NCBI RefSeq assembly: GCF_008000895.1
Contig: NZ_CP042823.1
Location: forward strand, 5,416,501-5,480,500
DNA length: 64,000 bases
From: Methylobacterium sp. WL1
Lineage (GTDB): Bacteria > Pseudomonadota > Alphaproteobacteria > Rhizobiales > Beijerinckiaceae
Direction: 5' to 3'
The position numbers were made by a program, and so were the translations under genes. Below the pieces are notes generated by a model that searched no databases, had not been told where the DNA came from, and worked only from the letters and a program-made list of their open reading frames with translations. This document shows positions 53,054-62,846 of the stretch, piece by piece (position 1 is the first letter of the stretch; each line of letters starts with the position of its first letter).

Positions 53054-54793
53054 ATGAGCTACCGCGCCCCCGTTCCCGAGATGCTGTTCACCCTCCGGCA
53101 CGTGGCCGGGCTGGACGGATTCGACCCGGCCGACGCCGAGGCGATCCTCACCGAGGCGGGGCGGATCGCCGGACAGGTGCTGGCGCCGCTGAACCGGGTC
53201 GGCGACCGGCACGGCACCCCGTTTGCCGACGGATCCGTCACCACGCCCCCCGGCTGGCGCGCGGCCTACCGCACCTTCACGGACGGGGGCTGGAACGGCC
53301 TCTCGGCCGAGGCCGACCATGGCGGCCAGGGCCTGCCGAAGCTGGTCGAGGCCGCCTGCACCGAGATGTGGAACGGCGCCAACCTCGCCTTCGGCCTCTG
53401 CCCGCTGCTCACCCAGGGCGGCATCGAGGCACTCGCGGCCCACGGCTCCGAGGACCTGAAGGCGCGCTACCTGGAAAAGCTCATCACCGGCGAATGGCCC
53501 GCCACCATGAACCTGACCGAGCCGCAGGCGGGCTCGGACCTCGCCCTGCTGCGCACCCGGGCCGAGCGCGCCGGCGACGGCACCTACCGGATCACCGGAG
53601 CCAAGATCTACATCACCTACGGCGAGCACGACCTGGCGGACAACATCGTCCACCTCGTGCTGGCCCGCCTGCCCGACGCGCCGGCCGGCACCCGCGGCAT
53701 CTCGTTGTTCCTTGTGCCCAAGGTGCTGCCGGACGGGTCCGTCAACGACCTGCGCTGCTCCGGCGTCGAGCACAAGCTCGGCATCCACGCCTCGCCCACC
53801 TGCTCGATGGCCTTCGGCGACACCGGCGGCGCAGTCGGCTGGCTGATCGGGCAGGAGAACAAGGGGCTGGCCTGCATGTTCACGATGATGAACGCGGCCC
53901 GGCTCAATGTCGGCCTGCAGGGCGTCGGCGTCGCCGAGGCCGCGACCCAGCGGGCGCTCGCCTACGCGCAGGAGCGCCGGCAGGGCCGGGCGGTGGGCGC
54001 GGCCGAGCCGACGAGCCCGATCGTCGCGCATCCGGACGTGCAGCGGATGCTGCTGACCATGAAGGCCTATACGGCGGCGGCGCGCGGGATCTGCTACCTC
54101 ACGGCCGCCGCGCTCGACGCTTCCCGGGGCCCGGAGGGGCAGGCCGCCCTCGACCGGGCCTCCCTGCTGACCCCGGTGGCCAAGGCCTTCTCGACGGATC
54201 TCGCCAACGAGGTGACCTCGCTCGGCGTGCAGGTCCATGGCGGCATGGGCTTCGTCGAGGAGACCGGCGCGGCCCAGCTGATGCGCGACGCCCGCATCCT
54301 CGGCATCTACGAGGGTACCAACGGTGTCCAGGCCATCGACCTCACCGCCCGCAAGCTGCCTCTGAACGGCGGCGCGACAGTCCGGTCGCAGATCGCCTGG
54401 ATGCGGCGGGCCGCGGAGGGGCTGCTTAAAGCGGGCGATCCCGCCTTCGGCCACATGGCGGCGCGGCTGCGCGACGGGATCGGCAGCCTCGACCGGGCGA
54501 CCAGCCACCAGCTCGCGGCGCTGACCTCCAACCGCCCGAACGCGGCGCTCGCCGGCGCGACCCCGTATCTGCGCCTGTTCGGCCTCGCCCTCGGCGGCGC
54601 CTGCCTCGCCCGCAGCGCGCTCGCGGCCGCCGCCGATCTGAAGGCCGGCGAGACGGACCCGGCCCTGGCCGCCCGGATCGCGCTGGCCCGGTTCTACGCC
54701 GAGAATCTTCTGGTAGCCTCGGGTGGGCTTGAGCAGAGCGTCGTCGAAGGCGGGACCTTCACCGACGATGCCGCGCTGGCGCTGGCGGTTTGA
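53054..54793 (+). CDS. acyl-CoA dehydrogenase (DmdC/AcdA-like, long form)
   Basis: 579 aa, longer than classical short-chain dehydrogenases and typical of the group that includes DmdC. MNLTEPQAGSDLALLRTRA is the FAD/substrate signature, and YEGTNGVQAIDL carries the catalytic glutamate (E420). A C-terminal domain of about 150 residues is extra to the basic fold. GAGAGGAG precedes ATG 53054. It is followed by enoyl-CoA hydratase (10 bases) and SDR (overlapping), a beta-oxidation-like operon. Substrate chain not determined. Confidence 0.92.
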   Translation: MSYRAPVPEMLFTLRHVAGLDGFDPADAEAILTEAGRIAGQVLAPLNRVGDRHGTPFADGSVTTPPGWRAAYRTFTDGGWNGLSAEADHGGQGLPKLVEAACTEMWNGANLAFGLCPLLTQGGIEALAAHGSEDLKARYLEKLITGEWPATMNLTEPQAGSDLALLRTRAERAGDGTYRITGAKIYITYGEHDLADNIVHLVLARLPDAPAGTRGISLFLVPKVLPDGSVNDLRCSGVEHKLGIHASPTCSMAFGDTGGAVGWLIGQENKGLACMFTMMNAARLNVGLQGVGVAEAATQRALAYAQERRQGRAVGAAEPTSPIVAHPDVQRMLLTMKAYTAAARGICYLTAAALDASRGPEGQAALDRASLLTPVAKAFSTDLANEVTSLGVQVHGGMGFVEETGAAQLMRDARILGIYEGTNGVQAIDLTARKLPLNGGATVRSQIAWMRRAAEGLLKAGDPAFGHMAARLRDGIGSLDRATSHQLAALTSNRPNAALAGATPYLRLFGLALGGACLARSALAAAADLKAGETDPALAARIALARFYAENLLVASGGLEQSVVEGGTFTDDAALALAV

Positions 54794-54803
54794 GGGGGCG
54801 GAC

Positions 54804-55571
54804 ATGGCCGACACCATCGCGATCACCGACCTCGAAGGCGGCGTCCGCCTGATCACCCTGAACCGGCCGGAGAAGAAGAACGCCCTCACGGGGGCGATGT
54901 ACGACGCGATGCGCGCGGCCCTGGCGGAGGCGGATGCGTCCGAGGGCATCGGCGCCGTGGTCTTCGCCGGGCAACCCGGGATGTTCAGCGCCGGCAACGA
55001 CCTTGCCGACTTCATGGGCAGCGCCGCGGGCGGTTTCAGCGCCTCGCCGGCCCTGGCCTTCATCCGCCAGCTCGCCCGCACCCGCACGCCGATGGTGGCG
55101 GCGATCGACGGGATTGCGGTCGGCATCGGGGCGACGCTCAGCCTGCATTGCGACCTCGTCTATGCCAGCCCGGCGGCGCGGCTGCGCATGCCGTTCGTGG
55201 AACTCGGCCTCGTGCCGGAGGCGGCCTCGAGCTACCTGCTGCCCCGGCGGGTCGGGCGCCTCAAGGCGACGGAGCTGCTGCTCCTGTCCAGCCCGCTCGA
55301 CGCCGACGAGGCGCTGGCACTGGGCCTCGTCAACGCGGTGCTGCCGGCCGACATGCTTCTGGAGCAGGCCATCGCCCAGGCGGCCAAGCTCGCGGCCCTG
55401 CCGCGCGGCGCGCTGGCGGCGTCCCGGGCGCTGATCCGCGGTGACCAGGCGCAGGTCGAAGCGGCCCTGGAGGCGGAGGCGCGGGCCTTCGACGCGCAGC
55501 TGCGCTCGCCCGAATCCCAGGAGCGGCTCGCGGCCTTCCTGACGCGTGCCAAGCCCGCCGCGTCGGCGTGA
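54804..55571 (+). CDS. enoyl-CoA hydratase/isomerase family protein
   Basis: 255 aa from ATG 54804, after GAGGGGGCGG; upstream in-frame codons are the tail of the dehydrogenase in another frame. Crotonase signatures: VRLITLNRPEKKNALTGAMY, SAGNDLADF, AAIDGIAVGIGATLSLHCDLVYAS and the glutamate-bearing FVELGLVPEAAS. Hydrates or isomerises enoyl-CoA made by the preceding dehydrogenase. The stop overlaps the SDR start (GTGA). Confidence 0.92.
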   Translation: MADTIAITDLEGGVRLITLNRPEKKNALTGAMYDAMRAALAEADASEGIGAVVFAGQPGMFSAGNDLADFMGSAAGGFSASPALAFIRQLARTRTPMVAAIDGIAVGIGATLSLHCDLVYASPAARLRMPFVELGLVPEAASSYLLPRRVGRLKATELLLLSSPLDADEALALGLVNAVLPADMLLEQAIAQAAKLAALPRGALAASRALIRGDQAQVEAALEAEARAFDAQLRSPESQERLAAFLTRAKPAASA

Positions 55572-56413
55572 GCACGCCCCCCGATCTGTCCCACAAGATC
55601 TGCCTGGTCGCCGGCGCCTCCCGGGGCGTCGGGCGGGGCCTGGCCCGGGCCCTCGGCGAGGCCGGGGCCACCGTGATCGTCACCGCCCGCTCCAGCGAGA
55701 CCGGCCCGCGCACCGAGATGCGGCCGGAATCGATCGAGGACACCGCCCGCCTGGTCGATGCAGCCGGCGGGCGCGGCCATCACTACCTCTGCGACCACCG
55801 CTCGGAGCGAGCCACGGATGAGCTGATTCATTGGGCGCTGCGCCGGTTCGGGCGCATCGATGTCGCGGCCTGCAGCGTCTGGGGCGGCAACGAGGGCTAC
55901 GACGGCGAGCGCTACCCGGACGGGGCCGGCTGGGGCACGCCGTTCTGGCGCCGGTCGGCCGAACCGTATCTGGGGTTCCTCCAGGCCGGGCCGCTGCCGG
56001 CGCTGCTGCTCGCCCGGGCGGTCGCCCCGTCCATGGTGGCGGCGCGGTCCGGCTTGATCGCGCTGGTCTCGTTCGGGACCGAGGATTACCTCGGCGACGT
56101 GTTCTACGATTCCGCCAAGGCTGCGACCAACCGGCTGGCGCTCGCCTTCGGGCAGGACCTCGCGCCCTACGGCGTGACCGCGCTCGGCCTCTCGCCGGGC
56201 TTCGTCGCCACCGAGCGCGCCCGGGATCTCGGGCAGGACGAGCGGGCCACCGAGGGGCCGCTCTATGCCGGCCGGGCGCTCGCCGCCTTGGCCGCCGACC
56301 CAGACGTCGCCACCCGGGCCGGAGCCGTGCTGCACGCGGGCGACCTCGCCCGGATCTACGGCTTCAGCGATGCCGACGGCACCCAGCCGGAGCGCTTCCG
56401 CGTCGGGCCCTGA
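55568..56413 (+). CDS. short-chain dehydrogenase/reductase
   Basis: 281 aa from GTG 55568, overlapping the hydratase stop. Cofactor motif VAGASRGVGRGLA, catalytic serine in LVSFGTEDY and YxxxK as YDSAK. The segment SVWGGNEGY resembles DHRS1-like SDRs. Probably oxidises the hydroxyacyl intermediate or a related alcohol in the same pathway. Last gene of the three-gene operon. Confidence 0.9.
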   Translation: MSTPPDLSHKICLVAGASRGVGRGLARALGEAGATVIVTARSSETGPRTEMRPESIEDTARLVDAAGGRGHHYLCDHRSERATDELIHWALRRFGRIDVAACSVWGGNEGYDGERYPDGAGWGTPFWRRSAEPYLGFLQAGPLPALLLARAVAPSMVAARSGLIALVSFGTEDYLGDVFYDSAKAATNRLALAFGQDLAPYGVTALGLSPGFVATERARDLGQDERATEGPLYAGRALAALAADPDVATRAGAVLHAGDLARIYGFSDADGTQPERFRVGP

Positions 56414-56550
56414 CCGCCCCGCCGAAACCGGTTCGACCCGCCGCGGGAGCGAAAAACGGCCTTAATTCTCCGGCACGCTCGTCCGTAATTGGCCGCTTCG
56501 GCACTTCGGTGTTTGAGCCGGCTCACTTCGGTGCGACGAGGAAAACAAGC

Positions 56551-58239
56551 ATGTCGGATGCGAATACAGCCCCGCGCGTGCTGATGGTATTCCCCAAGTT
56601 CTACGAAAACTCGATGTGGAACTTCAAGGAGGCCATGGAGCTGCAGGGCGCCCGCGCACCCGCGCCGCCGCTGGGCCTGATCACACTGGCCGCGATGCTG
56701 CCGCCGGCCTGGCAGGTGAGCTTGGTCAACCGCAATTGCGAGGACCTCACCGACGCGCAGATCCTGGCGGCCGACCTGGTGATGACCGGCGGCATGCTCC
56801 CCCAGGAGCCGGACTGCCTCGTCGTGATCGACAAATGCGCGGCGCTCGGCGTCCCGGTCTGCGTCGGCGGCCCGGCCCCGACCTCGACCCCGGAGATCTA
56901 CGACAAGGCCGACTTCCTGGTGCTGGGCGAGGCCGAAGGCATCCTCGCCACCTTCGTGGAGGCCTGGGAATCTGGCGCCCGCCGCGGCCGGTTCACCGCG
57001 GAGAAGTTCAAGGCGGACGTCACGACCAGCCCGATCCCGCGCTTCGACCTCCTGAATTTCAGCCACTACCTGTATATCGGTGTCCAGTTCTCGCGCGGCT
57101 GCCCGTTCACCTGCGAGTTCTGCGACATCATCGAGTTGTACGGTCGCTCGCCGCGCACCAAGACCACGCCGCAGATGCTGGCGGAACTCGACCGGCTCCA
57201 CAGCCTCGGCCATCGCGGCCATGTCGACTTCGTGGACGACAACCTGATCGGCAACAAAAAGGCGATCAAGCTGTTCCTGCCGCACCTCATCAAATGGCAG
57301 GAGGCGCACGGCTACCCGTTCAAGTTCTCCACCGAGGCCTCGCTGAACCTCGCGGACGACGACGAGCTGCTCGGGATGATGCGGGACGCGAACTTCTTCG
57401 CCCTGTTCACCGGGATCGAGACGCCCGACGAGGCGACGCTGATCCAGACCCAGAAGAAGCAGAACACCAAGCGGTCGATCGCCGACAGCGTGCACAAGCT
57501 CTACGAGCACGGCATGTTCGTCACCGCCGGATTCATCGTCGGCTTCGACACCGAGAAGGACAGCATCAGCAAGGCGATGTCGCTGTGCATCAGCCAGACC
57601 GGCATCCCGATCGCGATGGTCGGCCTCCTCTACGCGATGCCGAACACCCAGCTCTCGCGGCGCTTGCGCAAGGAAGGCCGCCTGTTCGAGAACTTCGCCT
57701 ACACCACCGCCGAGCAAGGCGACCACTGCACGCAAGGGCTCAACTTCGTGACCCTGCGCCCGCAGCAGGACGTGCTCGCCGATTACCGGGACGTGCTGGC
57801 CGAGATCTACGACCCGCCGAACTTCTTCGCGCGCGTCCGCGAGATCTCCCGCCGGGTGAAGCGGCCCAAATTCGCGGCCCACAAGCTCGACTGGCGCCAC
57901 ATCGCGCGCGATCTGGGGTCGCTGCTGCGGATCTGCTGGCGGATGACCGTGCGACGGCCCGAGCTGGCCAAGCACTTCTGGGGCGTGTTCCTGCAGACCG
58001 CCCGCCACAATCCGGCGGCCCTGGAGGCCGTGGTCACCAACATGGTGATCTACCTCCACGTCTACCCGTTCTCGCGCTACGTAATCCGCGAGATCAACGG
58101 CCGGATCGCCGAACTCGAAGCCGGCCGCTGGGTGTCGCCCCCGATCCTGGCCCCCGAAAAAGACAGCGGCGCCAAGGCCGCCCCGGTCGGCAAGGTGGTC
58201 GCCCGCGCCGAGGTCAAGCACCTCGCCGCGGTGGCCTGA
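56551..58239 (+). CDS. B12-binding domain radical SAM protein with DUF4070-like tail (second copy)
   Basis: 562 aa from ATG 56551 (MSDANTAPRVLMVFPKF). Cobalamin-type N-domain (APAPPLGLITLAAMLP), cluster motif CPFTCEFC (C184, C188, C191), then IIELYGRSPRTKT.PQMLAELD, VDFVDDNLIGNKKAIK and TGIETPDEATL. Same architecture as the HpnP-like protein at 33118 but clearly diverged and with a longer C-terminus. It probably methylates or rearranges a lipid or other unactivated carbon; substrate unknown. Preceded by 137 bases with no other gene and convergent with the chemoreceptor gene. Confidence 0.88.
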   Translation: MSDANTAPRVLMVFPKFYENSMWNFKEAMELQGARAPAPPLGLITLAAMLPPAWQVSLVNRNCEDLTDAQILAADLVMTGGMLPQEPDCLVVIDKCAALGVPVCVGGPAPTSTPEIYDKADFLVLGEAEGILATFVEAWESGARRGRFTAEKFKADVTTSPIPRFDLLNFSHYLYIGVQFSRGCPFTCEFCDIIELYGRSPRTKTTPQMLAELDRLHSLGHRGHVDFVDDNLIGNKKAIKLFLPHLIKWQEAHGYPFKFSTEASLNLADDDELLGMMRDANFFALFTGIETPDEATLIQTQKKQNTKRSIADSVHKLYEHGMFVTAGFIVGFDTEKDSISKAMSLCISQTGIPIAMVGLLYAMPNTQLSRRLRKEGRLFENFAYTTAEQGDHCTQGLNFVTLRPQQDVLADYRDVLAEIYDPPNFFARVREISRRVKRPKFAAHKLDWRHIARDLGSLLRICWRMTVRRPELAKHFWGVFLQTARHNPAALEAVVTNMVIYLHVYPFSRYVIREINGRIAELEAGRWVSPPILAPEKDSGAKAAPVGKVVARAEVKHLAAVA

Positions 58240-58254
58240 CCGGCCGCGCCGGCC

Positions 58255-59940
58255 TCACGCGGCGCGCACCGTCTGCAGGAAGGCGCCGATCTCCCGGCGC
58301 AAGGCCTCGGATTGCGCCGACAGGCTCTCGGCCGAGGCGAGCATCCGGGTGGCGGCCGTGCCGGTCTCGTCGGCGGCGCGGGCGACCGCGTCGATCGTGC
58401 CGGTGACCGAACCGGTCCCGGCGGCCGCGTCGGCGATGCTGCGGGCGATTTCCTGGGTCGCCGCGCCCTGCTGCTCGACCGCCGCCGCGATGGACGTCGC
58501 CACCCCGTCGATCTCGCGGATCCGGCCGGTGATGCCGTCGATGGCGTCCACGGTCTGGCCGGTCGCGCCCTGGATCCGGCCGACCTGCGCGGTGATCTCG
58601 TCGGTCGCCTTGGCGGTCTGCGCGGCCAGCGCCTTCACCTCGGACGCCACGACCGCGAAGCCGCGCCCGGCCTCGCCGGCCCGGGCTGCCTCGATCGTGG
58701 CGTTCAGGGCCAGCAAGTTGGTCTGGCCGGCGATGTCGGAGATCAGCCGCACCACGTCGCCGATCCGGCCCGCGGCCTCCCTCAGCTCCTGAACCAGGCC
58801 GGCGGTCCGGCCGGCCTGACCGACCGCGCCCCGGGCCAGGTCGGCGGAGCCGTCGACCTGGCGGCCGATCTCCTGCACCGAGGCGCCGAGCTCCTCGGCC
58901 GCCACCGCCACCGTGCCGACATGGGCGGTCGCCTCCTGTGCGGCGCTCGCCACCGTGGCCGAGCGCTCGGCCGTGCGGGTCGCCGTGCTGGTCATGGCCT
59001 CGGCATTGGAGCGGAGATCGAGCGCCGCCTCCGTCACCGCCGCCAGGACGCCACCGATCGCGGCCTCGAAGCCATCGGCCATCTCCTGGACGGCCCGCCG
59101 CCGCTGCGCCTCGGCGCCGGCCCGGGCGAGCGCCGTCTCCTGCTCGAGGGCGCGGGTGTGAATCAGGTTGTCCTTGAACACCTGGACGGCCGCCGCCATC
59201 GCGCCGATCTCGTCCCGGCGGCCGGTGCCGGGGATCGCCACGGCGGCGTCGCCCTCGGCCAGGCGGCCCATGGCGCCGGTCATCCGCTGGATCGGGCGGG
59301 CGATGCCGAACAGGGCGAACAGCATCGCCGCCGCCGCGACCGCCAGCGCCACCGCGGTCGCGACCAGGGCGGTGAGCTTGGCCGAGGTCGCATTGTCGGC
59401 GGTGGCGGCGACGTTCCCGTCGGTCTGCGACCGGGCCAGCGCGATCGCCTCGGTGAGGCTGCCGACCGCCGCATCGTTCTGGGCGCCCGTCTCCGGGTCG
59501 AGGACGAGCTTGAGGGCGCCGTCCCGGTCGCCGGCGATCATCAGCTCGACAACCTGGAGCTGGATGTTCTGGTAGGCGTTCCAGGCGCCGGTGAACCGCT
59601 CGTAGGTCTCGCGCGCCTTCGGAGTCGCGAGGCGGCCCTGGTAGGCCTGGCGCAGTTCGGACAACGCCCCGAGGCCGTCGGTCAGCGCCGTCTGGTTCTT
59701 GTCGAGGGTCGCGAAGTCCGGCGATCCCGCGACCAGCCGGTACAGCTTCAGCCGCACGTCGCGCACCGCCATGCCGATGGCCTCGGCCTCGTTCTGGGCC
59801 GGAAGCCAGACCTGCGAGACCTCCTTGGCGTCCTGTTCGATCTCGGACAGGCGGACGACGCTGACGACCCCCTGGCCCGCAGCCGCGAGGGCCAGCAGGC
59901 CGATGGCTCCGCAAAGGACGGTCTTCAGAGAGAATCGCAT
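58255..59940 (-). CDS. methyl-accepting chemotaxis protein
   Basis: 561 aa from ATG 59940. First membrane span about residues 8-30, a periplasmic four-helix-bundle-like sensor of about 160 residues, second span about 192-217, a HAMP domain ([19 protein letters not shown]), and the cytoplasmic signalling tip [26 protein letters not shown]. No C-terminal NWETF-like pentapeptide, so adaptation enzymes may bind less well. Ligand unknown. No che genes are nearby. Confidence 0.94.
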   Translation of the reverse strand: MRFSLKTVLCGAIGLLALAAAGQGVVSVVRLSEIEQDAKEVSQVWLPAQNEAEAIGMAVRDVRLKLYRLVAGSPDFATLDKNQTALTDGLGALSELRQAYQGRLATPKARETYERFTGAWNAYQNIQLQVVELMIAGDRDGALKLVLDPETGAQNDAAVGSLTEAIALARSQTDGNVAATADNATSAKLTALVATAVALAVAAAAMLFALFGIARPIQRMTGAMGRLAEGDAAVAIPGTGRRDEIGAMAAAVQVFKDNLIHTRALEQETALARAGAEAQRRRAVQEMADGFEAAIGGVLAAVTEAALDLRSNAEAMTSTATRTAERSATVASAAQEATAHVGTVAVAAEELGASVQEIGRQVDGSADLARGAVGQAGRTAGLVQELREAAGRIGDVVRLISDIAGQTNLLALNATIEAARAGEAGRGFAVVASEVKALAAQTAKATDEITAQVGRIQGATGQTVDAIDGITGRIREIDGVATSIAAAVEQQGAATQEIARSIADAAAGTGSVTGTIDAVARAADETGTAATRMLASAESLSAQSEALRREIGAFLQTVRAA

Positions 59941-60035
59941 CGGGGCTTCCGTCGTCGCGGCCAGCCGCGCTTCCGGGTGCAAGGATCTCCGGGATATATC
60001 TTAACGTTTTATCTGCGGCCGGAAACTATTCGCGA

Positions 60036-61040
60036 CTAAAGCCACTTCTTCCAGCGAAAGAAAACGTAGGGCAGGATCGCGGCAACGAACATCATCACCA
60101 CGGCCATGGGGTAGCCGAACGGCAGTTCCAGTTCCGGCATGGACTTGAAGTTCATGCCGTAGATCGAGGCGATCAGCGTCGGCGGCATGAATACGACGGC
60201 CATGACCGAGAACAGCTTGATGATGTTATTCTGCTCGAGGTTGACTAGGCCGAGCGTCGCATCAAGCAGGAATTGAATTTTCGTGGACAGGAAGGTGGCG
60301 TGCTCTTCCAGCGATTGAAGATCGCGCAGGGTCGAGCGGACATCCTCCCGAAGGTCGCGGGGTGCCTTGTTGGTCCGATAGGTCGCCGACAGCGAAAGCA
60401 GGATCCGCTCCATCGAGACCAGGCTCTCGCGCTGCTTCGAGATCAGGTCACCATGGCGTCCGAGCGCCCGCAGGGTATCCTGAAGGGCGGTGTTGCGGGC
60501 GGACGGGTCGTCCTGCACTTCGAAGATCTTGCCCGACAGCCGGTCGATCCGCTCGCCCTGGAGCTGGAGCACGTCCGCGGCCCGGTCGATCACCGCCTCG
60601 ATCAGCCCGGCCAGGATGGCCTCGCCGGAGACCGCGGAGGCGCTGCCGTTGCCGGTCGTGCGGCCGGCCCGCTGGGTGTACATCCGGAAGGCCTGGGGTT
60701 CCTCGTGGCGCACGGTCACGAGGCGGCTGCCGCGCAGGATGAAGGTGATGCCGGCCAGCCCGGGCTCCTCGGCATCGCTGACCTTCGAGAGCACCCGCCC
60801 GGTCATGTAGCGGGCACCCTCCTCGACGTAGAGCAGCTCCGAGGGCTCGATGTCCTTCATCTCCTCGCGGGTCGGCACCTCGATGCCGGCGAAGGCCTCG
60901 ACCTTGAGTTCCTCCTCGCGGCTCGGGCGAATCAGGTCGAGCCAGACGGTGTCCTCGGGGATCGTGTCCTGGAGATCGACGATTCGGCGCTCAAGCAGCG
61001 AGGATCCGGCGCCGGTTGAGGGCTGGTGGATGAAAATCAC
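60036..61040 (-). CDS. corA: magnesium/cobalt transporter CorA
   Basis: 334 aa. Large N-terminal cytoplasmic domain, long helix, and two C-terminal membrane spans joined by the YGMNF signature (GMN selectivity filter), ending with a basic RWKKWL. Pentameric Mg2+ channel; Co2+ and Ni2+ may also pass. Monocistronic on the minus strand, 95 bases downstream of the chemoreceptor start. Confidence 0.94.
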   Translation of the reverse strand: MIFIHQPSTGAGSSLLERRIVDLQDTIPEDTVWLDLIRPSREEELKVEAFAGIEVPTREEMKDIEPSELLYVEEGARYMTGRVLSKVSDAEEPGLAGITFILRGSRLVTVRHEEPQAFRMYTQRAGRTTGNGSASAVSGEAILAGLIEAVIDRAADVLQLQGERIDRLSGKIFEVQDDPSARNTALQDTLRALGRHGDLISKQRESLVSMERILLSLSATYRTNKAPRDLREDVRSTLRDLQSLEEHATFLSTKIQFLLDATLGLVNLEQNNIIKLFSVMAVVFMPPTLIASIYGMNFKSMPELELPFGYPMAVVMMFVAAILPYVFFRWKKWL

Positions 61041-61204
61041 GACGGTGTCTCGGGTGCAAAACGGTCACTGGGCGGCGCCGGGTCCGATCCGCATCCGGCA
61101 CGGCGGCTCCAAGCGCAAGCTGTGCCGTGGGTGTGGCGTTGTTTTCTGACGCTTCCGTGACATCGCGGCCTGCATCGACGAAGCGGTGCCGTCAGGCCCG
61201 ACGT

Positions 61205-61492
61205 TCAGTTGCAGCCTTCGCAGACGCTGCCCTCGATCTTGTCGGTCAGGGCGCGCTCGCGCCGCTGCTCCCGCCGCGACGGAACCTCGCCCGCGCCCAG
61301 CGACGTACCGGGCGGCATCGTCACGCCGAGGCTGTTGGTGTTCGGCGCCGTGATCGTCGATTGCGGCCCTCCGCCGATGCCGGTCTCATCGGCGGCGCGC
61401 GGCTGAGCCGCCAGCGTGGCCGGCAAGGCGAGGCTCAGCGCGGGGAGGCTCAGCACGACGAGGGCGAACAGGCGGATCGAGGCTGTGGTCAT
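61205..61492 (-). CDS. small secreted protein with C-terminal CxxC, unknown function
   Basis: 95 aa from ATG 61492, with GGAGGTG six bases upstream, which decides the start over longer in-frame alternatives. Signal peptide to about residue 29 (ATLAAQ), a low-complexity Thr/Pro/Gly middle, a basic helix (RREQRRERALTDKIE) and the end CEGCN (C91, C94). Could be a periplasmic metal- or redox-binding peptide. No family recognised. Confidence 0.7.
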   Translation of the reverse strand: MTTASIRLFALVVLSLPALSLALPATLAAQPRAADETGIGGGPQSTITAPNTNSLGVTMPPGTSLGAGEVPSRREQRRERALTDKIEGSVCEGCN

Positions 61493-61607
61493 GACACCTC
61501 CAGTCATCGTGAGAAGGTCAGAATCTACAGCAAGTTGCAAGCCTGCAATCCGCAATCCTTCCCGCCGCAAGCTTCTCGATCTTGTGAGCCTCTCGATCTT
61601 GCTCGCC

Positions 61608-62846
61608 TCAGCGACGGCGCGGGGCCTCGCGCCGGAACACGCCGACCATCTCGACATGGTCCGAATGCCGGAACTGGTCGACCGGCGTCACCGATTCGAG
61701 CTGGAACCCGCCGGCCGTGAGCGTCGCCGCGTCCCTCGCGAAGGTGCCGGTATCGCAGGACACGCCGATCGCCACCGGCACCCGCGAGGCGGCGATCTGC
61801 CGGGCCTGGGCCTCGGCGCCGGCGCGGGGCGGGTCGAACACGACCGCGTCGAACCCGTCGAGTTCCGTGGGCAGCAGCGGCCGGCGGAACAGGTCCCGGC
61901 GCTCGGTGGTGATCTGGCGCAGGCCCGTCGCGACCCGGGCCGACCGGTCGAGCCCGCCGAGCGCCGCCGCATCCGCCTCGACGGCGTGGACCGCGGCTGT
62001 CCGCGCCATCGCCAGGGCGAGGGGCCCGCAGCCCGAGAACAGGTCGGCGACCCGCCGCGGACGGCGCCCCAAGGCCGCCACGCTCAGCGCGGTGAGGATG
62101 GCCTGCCCGGCCGCAGTCGCCTGCAGGAAGCCCCCGGGCGCCGGATAGAGGCGGCTTTCGGCATCCGTGACCGAGACCGGCTCGGCCTCCATCAGGCGCT
62201 CGCCGTGGAGCGACAGCCGGGCCAAGCCCAGCTCGCCCGCGATCCGAACCAGCGCGGAGGCAACACCGCCGGTCACCGGGCCGTGTCCACGCAGGTCGAT
62301 GTCGAGGCCCTGGTCGGTGGCGGTCACGGCGACGTCCAGGGGCTTACGGCCGTGGCCCAGCGGCCCGGCGAGCCGGCGCGCCACCGCGGGGGCCGGATGC
62401 AGGGCCGGCACCGTGATCGGACAATGGTCGATCGGCACGAGCGCGTGGCTGCGCGCCGCCATCAGGCCGGCCTCGCCCTGTCCGTCGATCTCCCGGACGT
62501 GCAACGTGATGCGGCGGCGCCCGGCCCCGTGCGCGTCGATCGCGGCCCCCGGCTCGACGCCGAGACGGGCCTGCGACAGGGCCTGCGCGACGAGGCCGCG
62601 CTTCCAGGACAGCTCCGCGGCGGGCGCGAGATGCTGCGTCCGGCAGCCGCCGCAGCGCATGTAATAGGGGCAGAACGGCTCGACCCGGTCGGGGGAGGGC
62701 TGCACGATGCCGACCAGCTCGGCTCGCTTTCCCTCCCGGCGGATCGTCACCCGCTCGCCGGGCAGCGTGTAGGGGACGAGGATCCCGTCCTCCGCGATGC
62801 CGTCGCCACGGGCACCGAGCTCCCGGATCGTGACCGTTTCGCTCAT
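61608..62846 (-). CDS. TrmA/RumA-family class I SAM RNA (uracil-5-)methyltransferase
   Basis: 412 aa. N-terminal TRAM-like part (TIRELGARGDGIAEDG, VPYTLPGERV), iron-sulfur cysteines C59, C65, C68 and C142 (C-x5-C-x2-C plus HCPI), SAM site VADLFSGCGPLALAMA, DPPRAGAE, and the nucleophile motif SCDTGTFARD. RumA/RlmD-type enzymes methylate U1939 or U747 of 23S rRNA. Which position cannot be told here. The start overlaps the tlyA stop by 4 bases, so the two RNA methyltransferases form one operon. Confidence 0.9.
   Translation of the reverse strand: MSETVTIRELGARGDGIAEDGILVPYTLPGERVTIRREGKRAELVGIVQPSPDRVEPFCPYYMRCGGCRTQHLAPAAELSWKRGLVAQALSQARLGVEPGAAIDAHGAGRRRITLHVREIDGQGEAGLMAARSHALVPIDHCPITVPALHPAPAVARRLAGPLGHGRKPLDVAVTATDQGLDIDLRGHGPVTGGVASALVRIAGELGLARLSLHGERLMEAEPVSVTDAESRLYPAPGGFLQATAAGQAILTALSVAALGRRPRRVADLFSGCGPLALAMARTAAVHAVEADAAALGGLDRSARVATGLRQITTERRDLFRRPLLPTELDGFDAVVFDPPRAGAEAQARQIAASRVPVAIGVSCDTGTFARDAATLTAGGFQLESVTPVDQFRHSDHVEMVGVFRREAPRRR

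Noticed and set aside
52919..55126. Upstream extension of the sua5 frame to more than 1000 codons
   Set aside because: The added part is antisense to the acyl-CoA dehydrogenase and hydratase genes; Sua5 homology begins at the ATG at 52918.
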